A stretch of DNA of 64,000 nucleotides from Streptomyces sp. A1136 (GCF_004795055.1 NZ_SSBJ01000001.1:124001-188000); one strand, 5' to 3'. Positions 25,617 through 34,373 are shown, counted from the first letter of the stretch. Notes: a model not told the origin generated them from the sequence alone. Made by a program: numbers and translations.

Positions 25617-25625
25617 TTATCCACA
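25617..25625 (+). other. DnaA box TTATCCACA
   Basis: A perfect TTATCCACA lies in the paaH-paaN intergenic region, 23 bp upstream of paaH. It may bind DnaA, which would link this promoter to initiator levels, but a lone box is weak evidence. Confidence 0.5.
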
Positions 25626-25649
25626 GGCTTGCCGGGCCCTCTTGTCCCG

Positions 25650-25663
25650 ACCGATCGTTCGGT
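25650..25663. promoter_or_regulatory. Candidate PaaR operator between paaH and paaN
   Basis: ACCGATCGTTCGGT is a near-palindrome (ACCGA-N4-TCGGT) in the divergent paaH/paaN region. Its exact reverse complement, ACCGAACGATCGGT, is at 30397-30410 upstream of paaA. The sharing between promoters of one pathway argues for a common regulator, most simply the TetR protein at 23412-24002. Confidence 0.75.
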
Positions 25664-25785
25664 TACTCTAACTCCAGTCTGCTCTTCTTCACCCGCCCTT
25701 GCCCGATCCGGTTCCCCCGATCCGCACCCCGGTGATCGCGTGAACCAGTCTGATCCCGCCCGGCTCAACGAGGAGTTGGTCCCTG

Positions 25786-27468
25786 ATGGCCGCCGAGCTC
25801 ACCCTCCCCCAGCTGTCCGAGAAGCACCGGTCCACCCTGGACCAGGCGCTCGCGGCCATCCGCAGCCGCGCGTACTGGTCCCCGCATCCCGAGCACCCCA
25901 AGGCCTACGGGGAGACCGCCCCGGCCGACGGCCTCGCGGCGTTCGAAGCCGTCCGCGGCACCCGGTTCGACCTCGGGCAGCCCGGTACCGACGGCTGGAC
26001 GGGCGGGGAGGTGTCCCCGTACGGCCTCGACCTCGGTGTCGAGTACCCGCACGCCGACCCGGACGTGCTGCTGCCCGCCATGCGGGCCGGCATGGGCGCC
26101 TGGCGCGACGCGGGCCCCGAGACGCGCGCGCTCGTGTGCGTCGAGATCCTGTCCCGGATCTCCGCGCGGACGCACGAGTTCGCGCACGCGGTCATGCACA
26201 CCAGCGGGCAAGCCTTCATGATGGCCTTCCAGGCCGGCGGCCCCCACGCCCAGGACCGCGGCCTGGAGGCGATCGCGTACGCCTACGAGGAGCAGACCCG
26301 CGTCCCCGGGCAGGCCGACTGGTCGAAGCCGCAGGGCAAGAAGGACCCGCTGGAGCTCGGCAAGACCTTCACCGCCGTGCCGCGCGGCATCTCCCTGATG
26401 ATCGGCTGCAACACCTTCCCGACCTGGAACGGCTACCCGGGCCTCTTCGCCTCCCTGGCCACGGGCAACCCGGTCCTGGTCAAGCCGCACCCGCGCGCCG
26501 TCCTCCCGCTGGCGCTGACGGTGCGGGTGGCGCGCGAGGTCCTCGCCGAGGCCGGTTTCGACCCGAACCTGGTCGCGCTGGCGGTCGAGCGGCCGGGCGA
26601 GGGCATCGCCAAGACGCTCGCGCTGCGCCCCGAGATCAGGCTGATCGACTACACCGGTTCGACGTCCTTCGGCGAGTGGCTGGAGACCAACGCCCGCCAG
26701 GCGCAGGTCTACACGGAGAAGGCGGGCGTCAACACCGTCGTCCTGGACTCCACCGACAACTACAAGGGCATGCTGTCGAACCTCGCGTTCTCGCTGTCCC
26801 TGTACAGCGGTCAGATGTGCACCACCCCGCAGAACCTGCTGATCCCGCGGGACGGCATCGAGACGGACGCCGGCCACAAGACGTACGACGAGGTCGTCTC
26901 CGACCTCGCGGCCTCCGTCGGCGGCCTGCTGGGCGACGACGCCCGGGCCAACGCCCTGCTGGGCGCGCTGGTCAACCCGGACGTGAAGGCCCGCCTGGAG
27001 GCGGCGGCCGGCCTCGGCGAGGTCGCGCTGGCCTCGCGTGAGGTCGCGAACCCGGAGTTCCCGGGCGCGGTGGTCCGCACCCCGGTGATGGTGAAGCTGG
27101 ACGGCTCCAAGCCGGACGACTCCGCGCCGTACCTGTCGGAGTGCTTCGGCCCCGTGTCGTTCGCGGTGGCGGTCGACTCGACGGCCGACGCGCTGGAGCT
27201 GCTGCGGCGCACGATCCGGGAGAAGGGCGCGATGACGGTCGGGGCGTACACCACGTCCGCCGACACCGAGCGGGCCATCGAGGAGGTCTGCCTGGAAGAG
27301 TCGGCGCAGCTGTCGCTCAACCTGACCGGCGGCGTCTATGTGAACCAGACCGCGGCGTTCTCCGACTTCCACGGCTCGGGCGGCAACCCGGCGGCCAACG
27401 CGGCGCTGTGCGACGGCGCGTTCGTCGCGAACCGCTTCCGCGTGGTGGAGGTCCGCCGCCAGGGCTAG
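25786..27468 (+). CDS. paaN: Phenylacetate degradation aldehyde dehydrogenase PaaN
   Basis: This 560-residue protein belongs to the PaaN branch of aldehyde dehydrogenases: AFEAVRGTRFDLGQPGTDGW near the N terminus, GISLMIGCNTFPTWNGYPGL, the cofactor region IDYTGSTSFGEWLE and the catalytic Cys in LYSGQMCTTPQ. It lacks a fused MaoC hydratase domain, unlike PaaZ. In the phenylacetate pathway it should oxidise the semialdehyde formed on ring opening. AGGAG lies 12 nt before the ATG. Confidence 0.92.
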   Translation: MAAELTLPQLSEKHRSTLDQALAAIRSRAYWSPHPEHPKAYGETAPADGLAAFEAVRGTRFDLGQPGTDGWTGGEVSPYGLDLGVEYPHADPDVLLPAMRAGMGAWRDAGPETRALVCVEILSRISARTHEFAHAVMHTSGQAFMMAFQAGGPHAQDRGLEAIAYAYEEQTRVPGQADWSKPQGKKDPLELGKTFTAVPRGISLMIGCNTFPTWNGYPGLFASLATGNPVLVKPHPRAVLPLALTVRVAREVLAEAGFDPNLVALAVERPGEGIAKTLALRPEIRLIDYTGSTSFGEWLETNARQAQVYTEKAGVNTVVLDSTDNYKGMLSNLAFSLSLYSGQMCTTPQNLLIPRDGIETDAGHKTYDEVVSDLAASVGGLLGDDARANALLGALVNPDVKARLEAAAGLGEVALASREVANPEFPGAVVRTPVMVKLDGSKPDDSAPYLSECFGPVSFAVAVDSTADALELLRRTIREKGAMTVGAYTTSADTERAIEEVCLEESAQLSLNLTGGVYVNQTAAFSDFHGSGGNPAANAALCDGAFVANRFRVVEVRRQG

Positions 27469-27498
27469 GTCGACAGGGGCCAGAGCCGCAACGGTCGA

Positions 27499-28275
27499 CT
27501 AGACCGTGGCGGCCGGGTCCGGGTGCGGCCCTCCCCAGTGGAAGAGGGTCATGGCCACGCTGGTGGCCAGGTTGTAGCTGGAAACCTGCGGCCGCATCGG
27601 CAGGGACACCAGGTGGTCGGCGCGGGCGCGCAGCTCGGGCGAGATGCCGTGGCGTTCGGAGCCGAAGGCGAGCAGGGCGTCGTCCGGGAGGGTGAGGGCA
27701 CGGATGTCCTCGCCCTCCGGGTCGAGCGCGTACACCGGCCCGGGCGGCAGGGTGTCGATGTCCACCCCGGCGACGGTCGTGGCGTAGTGCAGTCCGGCTC
27801 CGGCGCGGACCACGTTGGGGTGCCAGGGGTCGAGGTCGCCGCGGGTGACGACGCCCGTGGCGCCGAAGCCGGCGGCGAGGCGGACGACGGCTCCGACGTT
27901 GCCCAGGTTGCGGGGGTTGTCCAGGACGACGACGGGCGCGGTGCGGGGCATCCGCTCCAGACGGGCCCGCCCTTCGGCGGCGTCGGGCCTGACCGCCAGG
28001 GCCGCGACCCCGGTGGGGTGCACGCGGGGCAGCAGCGAACGCACCACCGCCCTGCCGACCAGCCGGGCCACCTCCGCCTCCACGTCGGGGGCGAGCTCGG
28101 CGGCGAGCGCCCGTACGGCGTCGGGGTCGTCGGCGACGACGGCCCGCACGTCGGCGCCGAAGCGCAGGGCGTGCTTCAGCGCGTGGAACCCGTCGAGGAG
28201 TACGACGTCCTTCCGCCCGGCGGCCTCCCGCCACATCCGCCGTACCTCGTCGCCACCACCGCGCTGCTCACTCAT
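27499..28275 (-). CDS. SpoU/TrmH-family RNA 2'-O-methyltransferase
   Basis: This 258-residue protein has the SPOUT knot motifs: motif 1 VVLDNPRNLGNVGAVVRLAA (about 123-142), motif 2 LLAFGSERHGIS and motif 3 VSLPMRPQVSSYNLATSVAM. An N-terminal substrate-binding-like domain is present (VVLLDGFHALKHALRFGADV). These enzymes methylate ribose 2'-OH in tRNA or rRNA using SAM. It is convergent to paaN and has no evident link to phenylacetate metabolism. The exact target is not readable from sequence. Confidence 0.9.
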   Translation of the reverse strand: MSEQRGGGDEVRRMWREAAGRKDVVLLDGFHALKHALRFGADVRAVVADDPDAVRALAAELAPDVEAEVARLVGRAVVRSLLPRVHPTGVAALAVRPDAAEGRARLERMPRTAPVVVLDNPRNLGNVGAVVRLAAGFGATGVVTRGDLDPWHPNVVRAGAGLHYATTVAGVDIDTLPPGPVYALDPEGEDIRALTLPDDALLAFGSERHGISPELRARADHLVSLPMRPQVSSYNLATSVAMTLFHWGGPHPDPAATV

Positions 28276-28457
28276 ACCGCCGACCCTACGGCCCTGCCCG
28301 ACCCGGCCCGCCCCCCGCGACCCCCTCCGGCACCATCACGGCCGCGCCCGGCACTCCCGGGCCGGGTTCGCCGACGCCCGGCCGAGCCGGCGTCCAAGCC
28401 GACGCCCGGGCATCGGGAGCGGACAGCGCCCGCCGGCCGCCCGCAGGGGGCGCGGCG

Positions 28458-29636
28458 TCACCGCCCCACCGCACCAGCCCCGGCCGCACCCGCCCCGGCG
28501 ACCGCCTCGCCCACCACCACCGCCCCGGTCTCACGCCGCCGTGCCCGCGCGAGCACCCGGGCCCCCAGCCACACGAGGAACCCGGTCGGCAAGAACACCG
28601 CGTCCGCCGCGATCATCGCCAACGAGAAGAACGGCAGCCCCAGCACCACCGCGATCCCGAGGTGCTCCAGCATCATCAGCCCCAGCAGCACGTTCTTGAT
28701 CCGCCGGTTGAACAGCGTGAACGGGAACGCGACCTGCACCACCACCGTCCCGTAGGTCAGCAGCATCACCACCGTCCCGCTCCCCGCCAGCACCGCCGAG
28801 AGCCCCGGCCACGGGGTGAAGTAGTCCAGCCCCAGCGGGTAGTACAGCGCCGTCCCGTCCTGCCACCTGGACCCCTGGATCTTGTACCAGCCCGCCGTCG
28901 CGTAGATCAGGCACACCTCCGCCATGATCACCAGCATCCCCGCGTTGTGGAGCAGGTTCGCCAAGACGTCGAGGACCGCCCGTCCCTCGCCCTCGGGGGC
29001 GTACCGCCCGGTCAGCCACCACACCCCGGCCGTCACCCACAGGGCCCCGAACACCGCCGCCCACAGCCCGCCGAACCGCCCGGCCAGGGTCCCGTAGACG
29101 AACACCGCCCCCAGCACACCCCACAACACCGGTCCCCCCGCCCCGCCACCGCCCCGGGCCTCGCGCCGCGCGTCCAGCGACCACACCCGCGCGCACCGCG
29201 TCAGCACCAGGTAGATCGCCATGAGGTGGATGACGTTGTCCCCGCCGTCCCCCATGAACACGCTGCGGTTCTGCAGCGAAAGCACTCCGACCATGAACAG
29301 CACCGACATCGCCCGGGTGCGCCAGCCCAACATCAGCAGCGCGCTCGCCAGCACGGAGACGACGTAGACGGTCTCGAACCACCACGTGGCGTGCGACCAC
29401 ATCAGCACCGTGAACGCGTGGTTCGAGGCGATCAGCCGCCTCGCCAGCGCCCAGCTCCACGGCCCGTCCGGCCCGTACAGCTCGTGCCGGTCGGGAAACT
29501 CGCGCAGCAGGAAGAAGAGCCAGGTCCCGGCGAAGCCGATGCGTACGACCGCGCTCTGGTACGGGCCCAGTGCCTCCCCGGTGACCCTGGCCAGGCCACG
29601 CGCGGCCGTGGCCCGCGCCCGGATCAGACCGTCCAC
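28458..29636 (-). CDS. HTTM-domain integral membrane protein (vitamin K gamma-carboxylase-like)
   Basis: This 392-residue protein has multiple hydrophobic helices with the HTTM pattern: VVRIGFAGTWLFFLLREFPD near the start, WSHATWWFETVYVVSVLASA, HLMAIYLVLTRCARVWSLD, and later AEVCLIYATAGWYKIQGSRW. HTTM membrane proteins are related to vitamin-K-dependent gamma-carboxylase, but bacterial roles are mostly unknown. The GTG at 29636 is chosen because it overlaps the stop of the upstream DUF5819-like gene by 13 bp, which couples translation; starts up to 29687 are possible. The C terminus is an Ala/Gly/Val-rich tail. Confidence 0.82.
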   Translation of the reverse strand: MDGLIRARATAARGLARVTGEALGPYQSAVVRIGFAGTWLFFLLREFPDRHELYGPDGPWSWALARRLIASNHAFTVLMWSHATWWFETVYVVSVLASALLMLGWRTRAMSVLFMVGVLSLQNRSVFMGDGGDNVIHLMAIYLVLTRCARVWSLDARREARGGGGAGGPVLWGVLGAVFVYGTLAGRFGGLWAAVFGALWVTAGVWWLTGRYAPEGEGRAVLDVLANLLHNAGMLVIMAEVCLIYATAGWYKIQGSRWQDGTALYYPLGLDYFTPWPGLSAVLAGSGTVVMLLTYGTVVVQVAFPFTLFNRRIKNVLLGLMMLEHLGIAVVLGLPFFSLAMIAADAVFLPTGFLVWLGARVLARARRRETGAVVVGEAVAGAGAAGAGAVGR

Positions 29637-30313
29637 CACGGCAGCTCCCGGTAGTACGTGCGCGTGTCGGTGCGCTCCTCGCTCCATTTCGGCGCCGCGA
29701 CCGCCGTCGTCGCCGAGCGCAGCTGGACGCGTACGACGCGGTCACCGCCGCGCTGCCACCCCGCGAGCCGTTCCAGGGCGATCCGCCGCAGGTAGGCCTC
29801 CGACAGCTCGCCGCGTTCGCCGTTCGGCCTGTTGTCGTCGTCGTGGGAGCCGGTGAAGAAGTCCCAGGCCCGCCGCAGCTCGTTCTGTCGTGTGTGGCTC
29901 GGCAGCGGGTCGTGGCGGATGGCCGCGCCGTCCTCGGCGGACAGGTCTCGCCAGGCGCTGGTGGTCAGCTCGCCGCCGGCCGTCCGCACCTGGGCCCGCA
30001 CCTGAACCGCGATGTTCTGCTGGAGCGGGTTGGGCGCGAAGAGCTTCCAGTTCTGTTCGAACTCGGGGTAGATCCAACCGTCGATGGTCGCCGCGTGACG
30101 TTTGCCGACCGTGTTGGACGGCGCGACGTGGAGGAAGACGAACGCCAGGTGCGCGCAGGCGGCCACGGCGACGGCACCGAGGGCCAAGGCGGCGATCACC
30201 CGGTACGGCGTGGACAGACCGGCGATTCCGGGGGCGCGCGGCGCCGTGCCGGCGGGCGGCGGGACGGGCGGCGCGGCTGCCTGTTCCACGGGCTCTCGCT
30301 CGTTCGAATCCAT
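29624..30313 (-). CDS. DUF5819-like single-pass membrane protein paired with the HTTM protein
   Basis: This protein of about 229 residues has a Pro/Ala-rich N terminus and one transmembrane helix (VIAALALGAVAVAACAHLAFVF). An extracytoplasmic domain follows with the characteristic EFEQNWKLFAPNPLQQNI motif. That motif occurs in small partners of HTTM proteins in actinobacteria. The ATG at 30313 (MDSNER) is one candidate; a GTG at 30361 would add 16 residues. It diverges from paaA. Function unknown; tight overlap with the HTTM gene implies a two-protein complex. Confidence 0.78.
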   Translation of the reverse strand: MDSNEREPVEQAAAPPVPPPAGTAPRAPGIAGLSTPYRVIAALALGAVAVAACAHLAFVFLHVAPSNTVGKRHAATIDGWIYPEFEQNWKLFAPNPLQQNIAVQVRAQVRTAGGELTTSAWRDLSAEDGAAIRHDPLPSHTRQNELRRAWDFFTGSHDDDNRPNGERGELSEAYLRRIALERLAGWQRGGDRVVRVQLRSATTAVAAPKWSEERTDTRTYYRELPWWTV

Positions 30314-30396
30314 CGCGTCCCGATCGTCCGGCGTCCACAGGTTGCCCACAGAGGTTGACACCCTACGGGCCGTCGTCTCACCATTGAAGGGAATGA

Positions 30397-30410
30397 ACCG
30401 AACGATCGGT
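30397..30410. promoter_or_regulatory. Candidate PaaR operator upstream of paaA
   Basis: ACCGAACGATCGGT lies 38 bp upstream of the paaA start and is the exact reverse complement of the element at 25650-25663. Flanking bases extend the match (AACCGAACGATCGGTCGG in both). A position just upstream of the start is typical of repressor operators. Confidence 0.75.
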
Positions 30411-30447
30411 CGGTCGGGCGGAAAGCAGACTCTGACAGGGGGCCGGG

Positions 30448-31545
30448 ATGGTCACAGTGACCCCGGAATCTGGGCAGGAAGCAGGCCTGGGCACGGGCCC
30501 CTCGCAGCAGGGGCACTCCGCCCCGGCCGGTGAGGGCGACCTCGGCGCACAGCTCGCCGCGGCGTTCGATGCCGCCGTGGCGGCGGACGAGCGCGTCGAG
30601 CCGCGCGACTGGATGCCCGACGAGTACCGAGCCTCCTTGGTCCGCCAGATGGCCCAGCACGCCCACTCCGAGATCATCGGCATGCAGCCCGAGGCCAACT
30701 GGATCACCCGTGCGCCCTCGCTGCGCCGCAAGGCCATCCTGATGGCCAAGGTGCAGGACGAGGCCGGCCACGGCCTGTACCTGTACAGCGCCGCGGAGAC
30801 CCTCGGCACCAGCCGTGACGAGCTGCTCGACAAACTCCACGCGGGGAAGCAGAAGTACTCCTCGATCTTCAACTACCCCACCTTGACCTGGGCCGATGTG
30901 GGTGCGATCGGCTGGCTCGTGGACGGGGCGGCCATCACCAACCAGGTGCCGATCTGCCGCTGTTCGTACGGTCCGTACGCCCGCGCCATGGTCCGCATCT
31001 GCAAGGAGGAGTCGTTCCACCAGCGCCAGGGGTACGAGTTGCTCCTGGCCCTGTCGAAGGGCACCGAGGCCCAGCACGCCATGGCCCAGGACGCCGTCGA
31101 CCGCTGGTGGTGGCCGTCGCTGATGATGTTCGGCCCGCCGGACGGGGAATCGGCGCACTCCGCACAGTCGATGGCCTGGCGGATCAAGCGCCACTCGAAC
31201 GACGAGCTGCGCCAGCGCTTCGTGGACATCGCCGTCCCGCAGGCCGAGTCGCTGGGGCTGACCCTGCCCGACCCGGACCTCAAGTGGAACGAGGAGCGCG
31301 GCCACTACGACTTCGGCGCGATCGACTGGGCCGAGTTCTGGAACGTGCTCAAGGGCAACGGTCCGTGCAACGAGCAGCGCCTCGACCAGCGGCGCACCGC
31401 CCACGAGGAAGGCGCGTGGGTGCGGGACGCGGCCGCGGCGTACGCGGCGAAGCAGGCGGGGCGCCAGGCCGGCCGCTCGGCGGACGGAACCAGCGCAGAG
31501 CACGCCGGACAGTCGGCGACGAACGACGAGGAGACACAGGCATGA
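30448..31545 (+). CDS. paaA: 1,2-phenylacetyl-CoA epoxidase catalytic subunit PaaA
   Basis: This 365-residue ferritin-like di-iron protein has iron-ligand motifs [18 protein letters not shown] (about 103-120) and [18 protein letters not shown]. With PaaC, B and E it epoxidises the aromatic ring of phenylacetyl-CoA. The N-terminal 40 residues and the Arg/Ala-rich C-terminal 50 residues ([20 protein letters not shown]) extend beyond the core family. It is the first gene of a five-gene operon in which paaB and paaC start by 4-bp overlaps and paaD by a 7-bp overlap. Confidence 0.95.
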   Translation: MVTVTPESGQEAGLGTGPSQQGHSAPAGEGDLGAQLAAAFDAAVAADERVEPRDWMPDEYRASLVRQMAQHAHSEIIGMQPEANWITRAPSLRRKAILMAKVQDEAGHGLYLYSAAETLGTSRDELLDKLHAGKQKYSSIFNYPTLTWADVGAIGWLVDGAAITNQVPICRCSYGPYARAMVRICKEESFHQRQGYELLLALSKGTEAQHAMAQDAVDRWWWPSLMMFGPPDGESAHSAQSMAWRIKRHSNDELRQRFVDIAVPQAESLGLTLPDPDLKWNEERGHYDFGAIDWAEFWNVLKGNGPCNEQRLDQRRTAHEEGAWVRDAAAAYAAKQAGRQAGRSADGTSAEHAGQSATNDEETQA

Positions 31546-31826
31546 CGCAGAACTGGCCGCTGTGGGAGGTGTTCGTCCGCTCGCGGCGAGGCCTCTCGCA
31601 CACGCACGCGGGAAGCCTGCACGCACCGGACGCGGAGATGGCGCTGCGCAACGCCCGTGACCTCTACACGCGGCGGAGCGAAGGCGTCTCGATCTGGGTG
31701 GTGCCCTCCACCGAGATCACCGCCTCCTCCCCGGACGAGCGGGACCCGTTCTTCGCCCCGGCCGCCGACAAGCCCTACCGGCACCCCACCTTCTACGAGA
31801 TCCCCGAGGGGGTGCGCCACCTGTGA
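31542..31826 (+). CDS. paaB: Phenylacetyl-CoA epoxidase subunit PaaB
   Basis: This 94-residue protein begins [20 protein letters not shown] and contains [20 protein letters not shown] and [15 protein letters not shown], the PaaB family pattern. PaaB bridges PaaA-PaaC heterodimers in the multicomponent epoxidase. ATGA overlap with paaA; GTGA overlap into paaC. Confidence 0.95.
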   Translation: MTQNWPLWEVFVRSRRGLSHTHAGSLHAPDAEMALRNARDLYTRRSEGVSIWVVPSTEITASSPDERDPFFAPAADKPYRHPTFYEIPEGVRHL

Positions 31827-32599
31827 ACAGCCACGCGAACACCCCGCCCGTGCCCACCCGCGCGACCGGCGGGGCGACCGGCGGCGAGGTCGTCCGATCG
31901 GCCGCCCTGGCCCTCGGGGACGACGCCCTGATCCTCTCCCACCGCCTCGGCGAATGGGCGGGCCACGCACCCGTCCTGGAGGAGGAGGTGGCCCTCGCCA
32001 ACATCGCCCTCGACCTGCTGGGCCAGGCCCGTCTCCTGCTGTCCATGGCCGGCGACGAGGACGAACTGGCGTACCTCCGCGAGGAACGCTCCTTCCGCAA
32101 CCTCCAACTGGTCGAGCAGCCCAACGGCGACTTCGCCCACACCATCGCCCGACAGCTCTACTTCTCGCTCTACCAACACGAGCTGTACACGGAACTGGCC
32201 GCCGGCGACGGGCCGTTCGCACCCCTGGCGGCCAAGGCCGTCAAGGAGACCGCCTACCACCACGACCACGCCGAACAATGGACGCTCCGGCTCGGCGACG
32301 GCACCCGGGAGAGCCACGCCCGGATGCGAGCCGCGCTGGACGCGCTGTGGAAGTACACCGGCGAGATGTTCCAGCCGGTGGACGGACTCGAAGGCGTCGA
32401 GTGGGCCGCCCTGGAAGAGCGCTGGCTGACCGCCCTCGGAGCGGTCCTGGCACGCGCCGGCCTCGACCTGCCCGAAGGGCCGCGTACGGGCGCCTGGGCC
32501 GCCGGAGCCGGTCGGCAGGGGCTGCACACCGAGCCGTTCGGCCGGATGCTGGCGGAGATGCAGCATCTGCACCGCAGCCATCCGGGGGCGTCATGGTGA
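31823..32599 (+). CDS. paaC: Phenylacetyl-CoA epoxidase structural subunit PaaC
   Basis: This 258-residue ferritin-like protein shows ALGDDALILSHRLGEWAGHA, EEVALANIALDLLGQARLLL and AVKETAYHHDHAEQWTLRLG, diagnostic of PaaC. PaaC supports PaaA structurally and is not itself the active oxygenase. It begins with a GTG in a 4-bp overlap with paaB and ends with a 7-bp overlap into paaD. Confidence 0.95.
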   Translation: MNSHANTPPVPTRATGGATGGEVVRSAALALGDDALILSHRLGEWAGHAPVLEEEVALANIALDLLGQARLLLSMAGDEDELAYLREERSFRNLQLVEQPNGDFAHTIARQLYFSLYQHELYTELAAGDGPFAPLAAKAVKETAYHHDHAEQWTLRLGDGTRESHARMRAALDALWKYTGEMFQPVDGLEGVEWAALEERWLTALGAVLARAGLDLPEGPRTGAWAAGAGRQGLHTEPFGRMLAEMQHLHRSHPGASW

Positions 32600-33132
32600 C
32601 CGAGACGGCGCCCGGCTCGGGAAAGGGACCGGCTGCGGGCGACGGGACGACCCGCCTGGAGGCGGAGCTCGCCGAGCTGGCCGGCTCCGTCCCCGACCCC
32701 GAGCTGCCCGTCCTCACCCTCACCGAGCTCGGCGTCATGCGCGGGGTGCGCATGCATGAGGACGGCCACGTCGAGGTCCTCCTCACGCCCACGTACACCG
32801 GCTGCCCGGCCATCGAGGCCATGTCCGCCGACATCGAGCGGGTCCTTACCGGGCACGGCATCCCCGAGGTGCGGGTGACCACCGTGCTGGCCCCGGCCTG
32901 GTCGACCGACGACATCAGCGCCGAGGGCCGGCGCAAGCTCGCCGAATTCGGGATCGCCCCGCCCCGCCCGCACGCCGCGGGCGGCCCCGTCCCGCTCACG
33001 CTGTCGGTCCGCTGCCCGCACTGCGGATCGACCGACACGGAACTGCTCAGCCGGTTCTCCTCCACCGCGTGCAAGGCACTGCGCCGCTGCGTCGCCTGCC
33101 GTGAACCGTTCGACCACTTCAAGGAGCTGTAA
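32593..33132 (+). CDS. paaD: PaaD, MIP18/DUF59-type Fe-S assembly factor of the epoxidase
   Basis: This 179-residue protein has an N-terminal DUF59 domain (VPDPELPVLTLTELGVMRGV, with the TYTGCPA Cys) and a C-terminal cysteine-rich segment (CPHCGSTDTELLSRFSSTAC, then RCVACREPF) that could bind zinc or an Fe-S cluster. PaaD is needed to mature the epoxidase, probably by assisting Fe-S cluster formation in PaaE. The paaE ATG follows its stop codon without a gap. Confidence 0.94.
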   Translation: MVTETAPGSGKGPAAGDGTTRLEAELAELAGSVPDPELPVLTLTELGVMRGVRMHEDGHVEVLLTPTYTGCPAIEAMSADIERVLTGHGIPEVRVTTVLAPAWSTDDISAEGRRKLAEFGIAPPRPHAAGGPVPLTLSVRCPHCGSTDTELLSRFSSTACKALRRCVACREPFDHFKEL

Positions 33133-34281
33133 ATGGCCGTGCCGCCGCCGTCGCCCACGTCCGGGTCGCCGCGTCCCGCGCGCCACGGCGCTTTCCACGC
33201 CCTCACGGTGGCGGCGGTCGACCGGCTCACCGACGACTCGGTGGCCCTGACCCTGCGGGTCCCGCAGGAACTGCGGGCCGAGTACCGGCACGCGCCGGGG
33301 CAGCACCTGACGCTGCGCCGCGCCGCTCCCGAGGGTGCCGAGGTCCGCCGTACCTACTCGATCTGCTCCCCGGCCCCGGGTGAGGCCGGTCCGTCCGTGC
33401 TGCGGGTCGGCGTGCGGCTGGTGGAGGGCGGCGAGTTCTCCACCTTCGCGCACAAGGAGATCGCCGCCGGGGACGTCCTGGACGTGATGGTCCCGGCCGG
33501 ACGGTTCGTGCTGGACCCGGCCGCGGCGCCCGCCGCCGCGCACTACGCGGCCGTCGTCGGCGGCAGCGGGATCACCCCGGTGCTGTCGATCGCCGCCTCC
33601 CTGCTGGCGGCCCGCCCGGACGCCCGTTTCTGCCTGGTGCGCAGCGACCGTACGGCTGCCTCGACGATGTTCCTGGAGGAGGTGGCCGACCTCAAGGACC
33701 GATACCCCGACCGGTTCCAGCTCGTCACCGTTCTCTCCCGGGAGGAGCAGGAGGCCGGACTGCCCTCCGGACGGCTGGACGAGCAACGGCTGACCGCCCT
33801 GCTCCCGGCGCTGCTGCCCGTCGCGGAGGTGACGGGGTGGTTCCTCTGCGGTCCCTACGGGCTGGTGCAGGGCGCGGAGCGGGCGCTGCACGCCCTGGGC
33901 GTCGTCCGGACCCGGGTGCACGAGGAGATCTTCCACGTCGAGGACACCGCACCGCAGGACACCGCACCGCAGACCGGAGGCCGGGCTCCCTCGGCCGCCG
34001 CCTCGCGGGGCCGGGTCACCGCCCGTCTCGACGGCCGTTCGGGCACGTGGCCGGTCCAGGAGGGGGAGTCCCTGCTGGATGCCGTGCTGCGCAACCGCGC
34101 GGACGCCCCCTACGCCTGCAAGGGCGGGGTCTGCGGGACCTGCCGGGCGTTCCTGGTGTCCGGCGAGGTGCGGATGGACCGCAACTTCGCGCTGGAGGCG
34201 GAGGAGACGGAGGCCGGCTTCGTGCTGGCCTGTCAGTCCCACGCGGTGACGGAGGAAGTCGAGATCGACTTCGACCGCTGA
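33133..34281 (+). CDS. paaE: Phenylacetyl-CoA epoxidase reductase subunit PaaE
   Basis: This 382-residue protein has an N-terminal FAD-binding reductase domain (EVRRTYSICSPAPG), an NAD-binding domain (VVGGSGITPVLSIAASLLA, then WFLCGPYGLVQ) and a C-terminal plant-type [2Fe-2S] ferredoxin with cysteines in CKGGVCGTCRAF and VLACQSH. It passes NADPH electrons to the PaaA di-iron site. Its ATG abuts the paaD stop, so it is translated by coupling. Confidence 0.95.
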   Translation: MAVPPPSPTSGSPRPARHGAFHALTVAAVDRLTDDSVALTLRVPQELRAEYRHAPGQHLTLRRAAPEGAEVRRTYSICSPAPGEAGPSVLRVGVRLVEGGEFSTFAHKEIAAGDVLDVMVPAGRFVLDPAAAPAAAHYAAVVGGSGITPVLSIAASLLAARPDARFCLVRSDRTAASTMFLEEVADLKDRYPDRFQLVTVLSREEQEAGLPSGRLDEQRLTALLPALLPVAEVTGWFLCGPYGLVQGAERALHALGVVRTRVHEEIFHVEDTAPQDTAPQTGGRAPSAAASRGRVTARLDGRSGTWPVQEGESLLDAVLRNRADAPYACKGGVCGTCRAFLVSGEVRMDRNFALEAEETEAGFVLACQSHAVTEEVEIDFDR

Positions 34282-34360
34282 CCGGCCGGTCCTCCCGGTC
34301 CTCCCGGTCCACGGGTCGCGCTCTTCGGAGGCTGTGCTTTTCTCACACGGTGCTCTATCT

Positions 34361-34373
34361 TGACGCTCCGTCA
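34361..34373. promoter_or_regulatory. TGACG-N3-CGTCA palindrome upstream of acyl-CoA dehydrogenase
   Basis: TGACGCTCCGTCA is a 5-3-5 inverted repeat located 57 bp before the acyl-CoA dehydrogenase start and 80 bp after paaE. Its symmetry and position suggest a TetR-type operator or a promoter element. It differs from the PaaR-type palindrome, so this gene may be regulated separately from paaABCDE. Confidence 0.5.

Noticed and set aside
30340..30351. TTGCCCACA and GTCCACA considered as DnaA boxes
   Set aside because: Each has at least one mismatch to known functional boxes and lies in or next to the start of the DUF5819-like gene; not strong enough to list.
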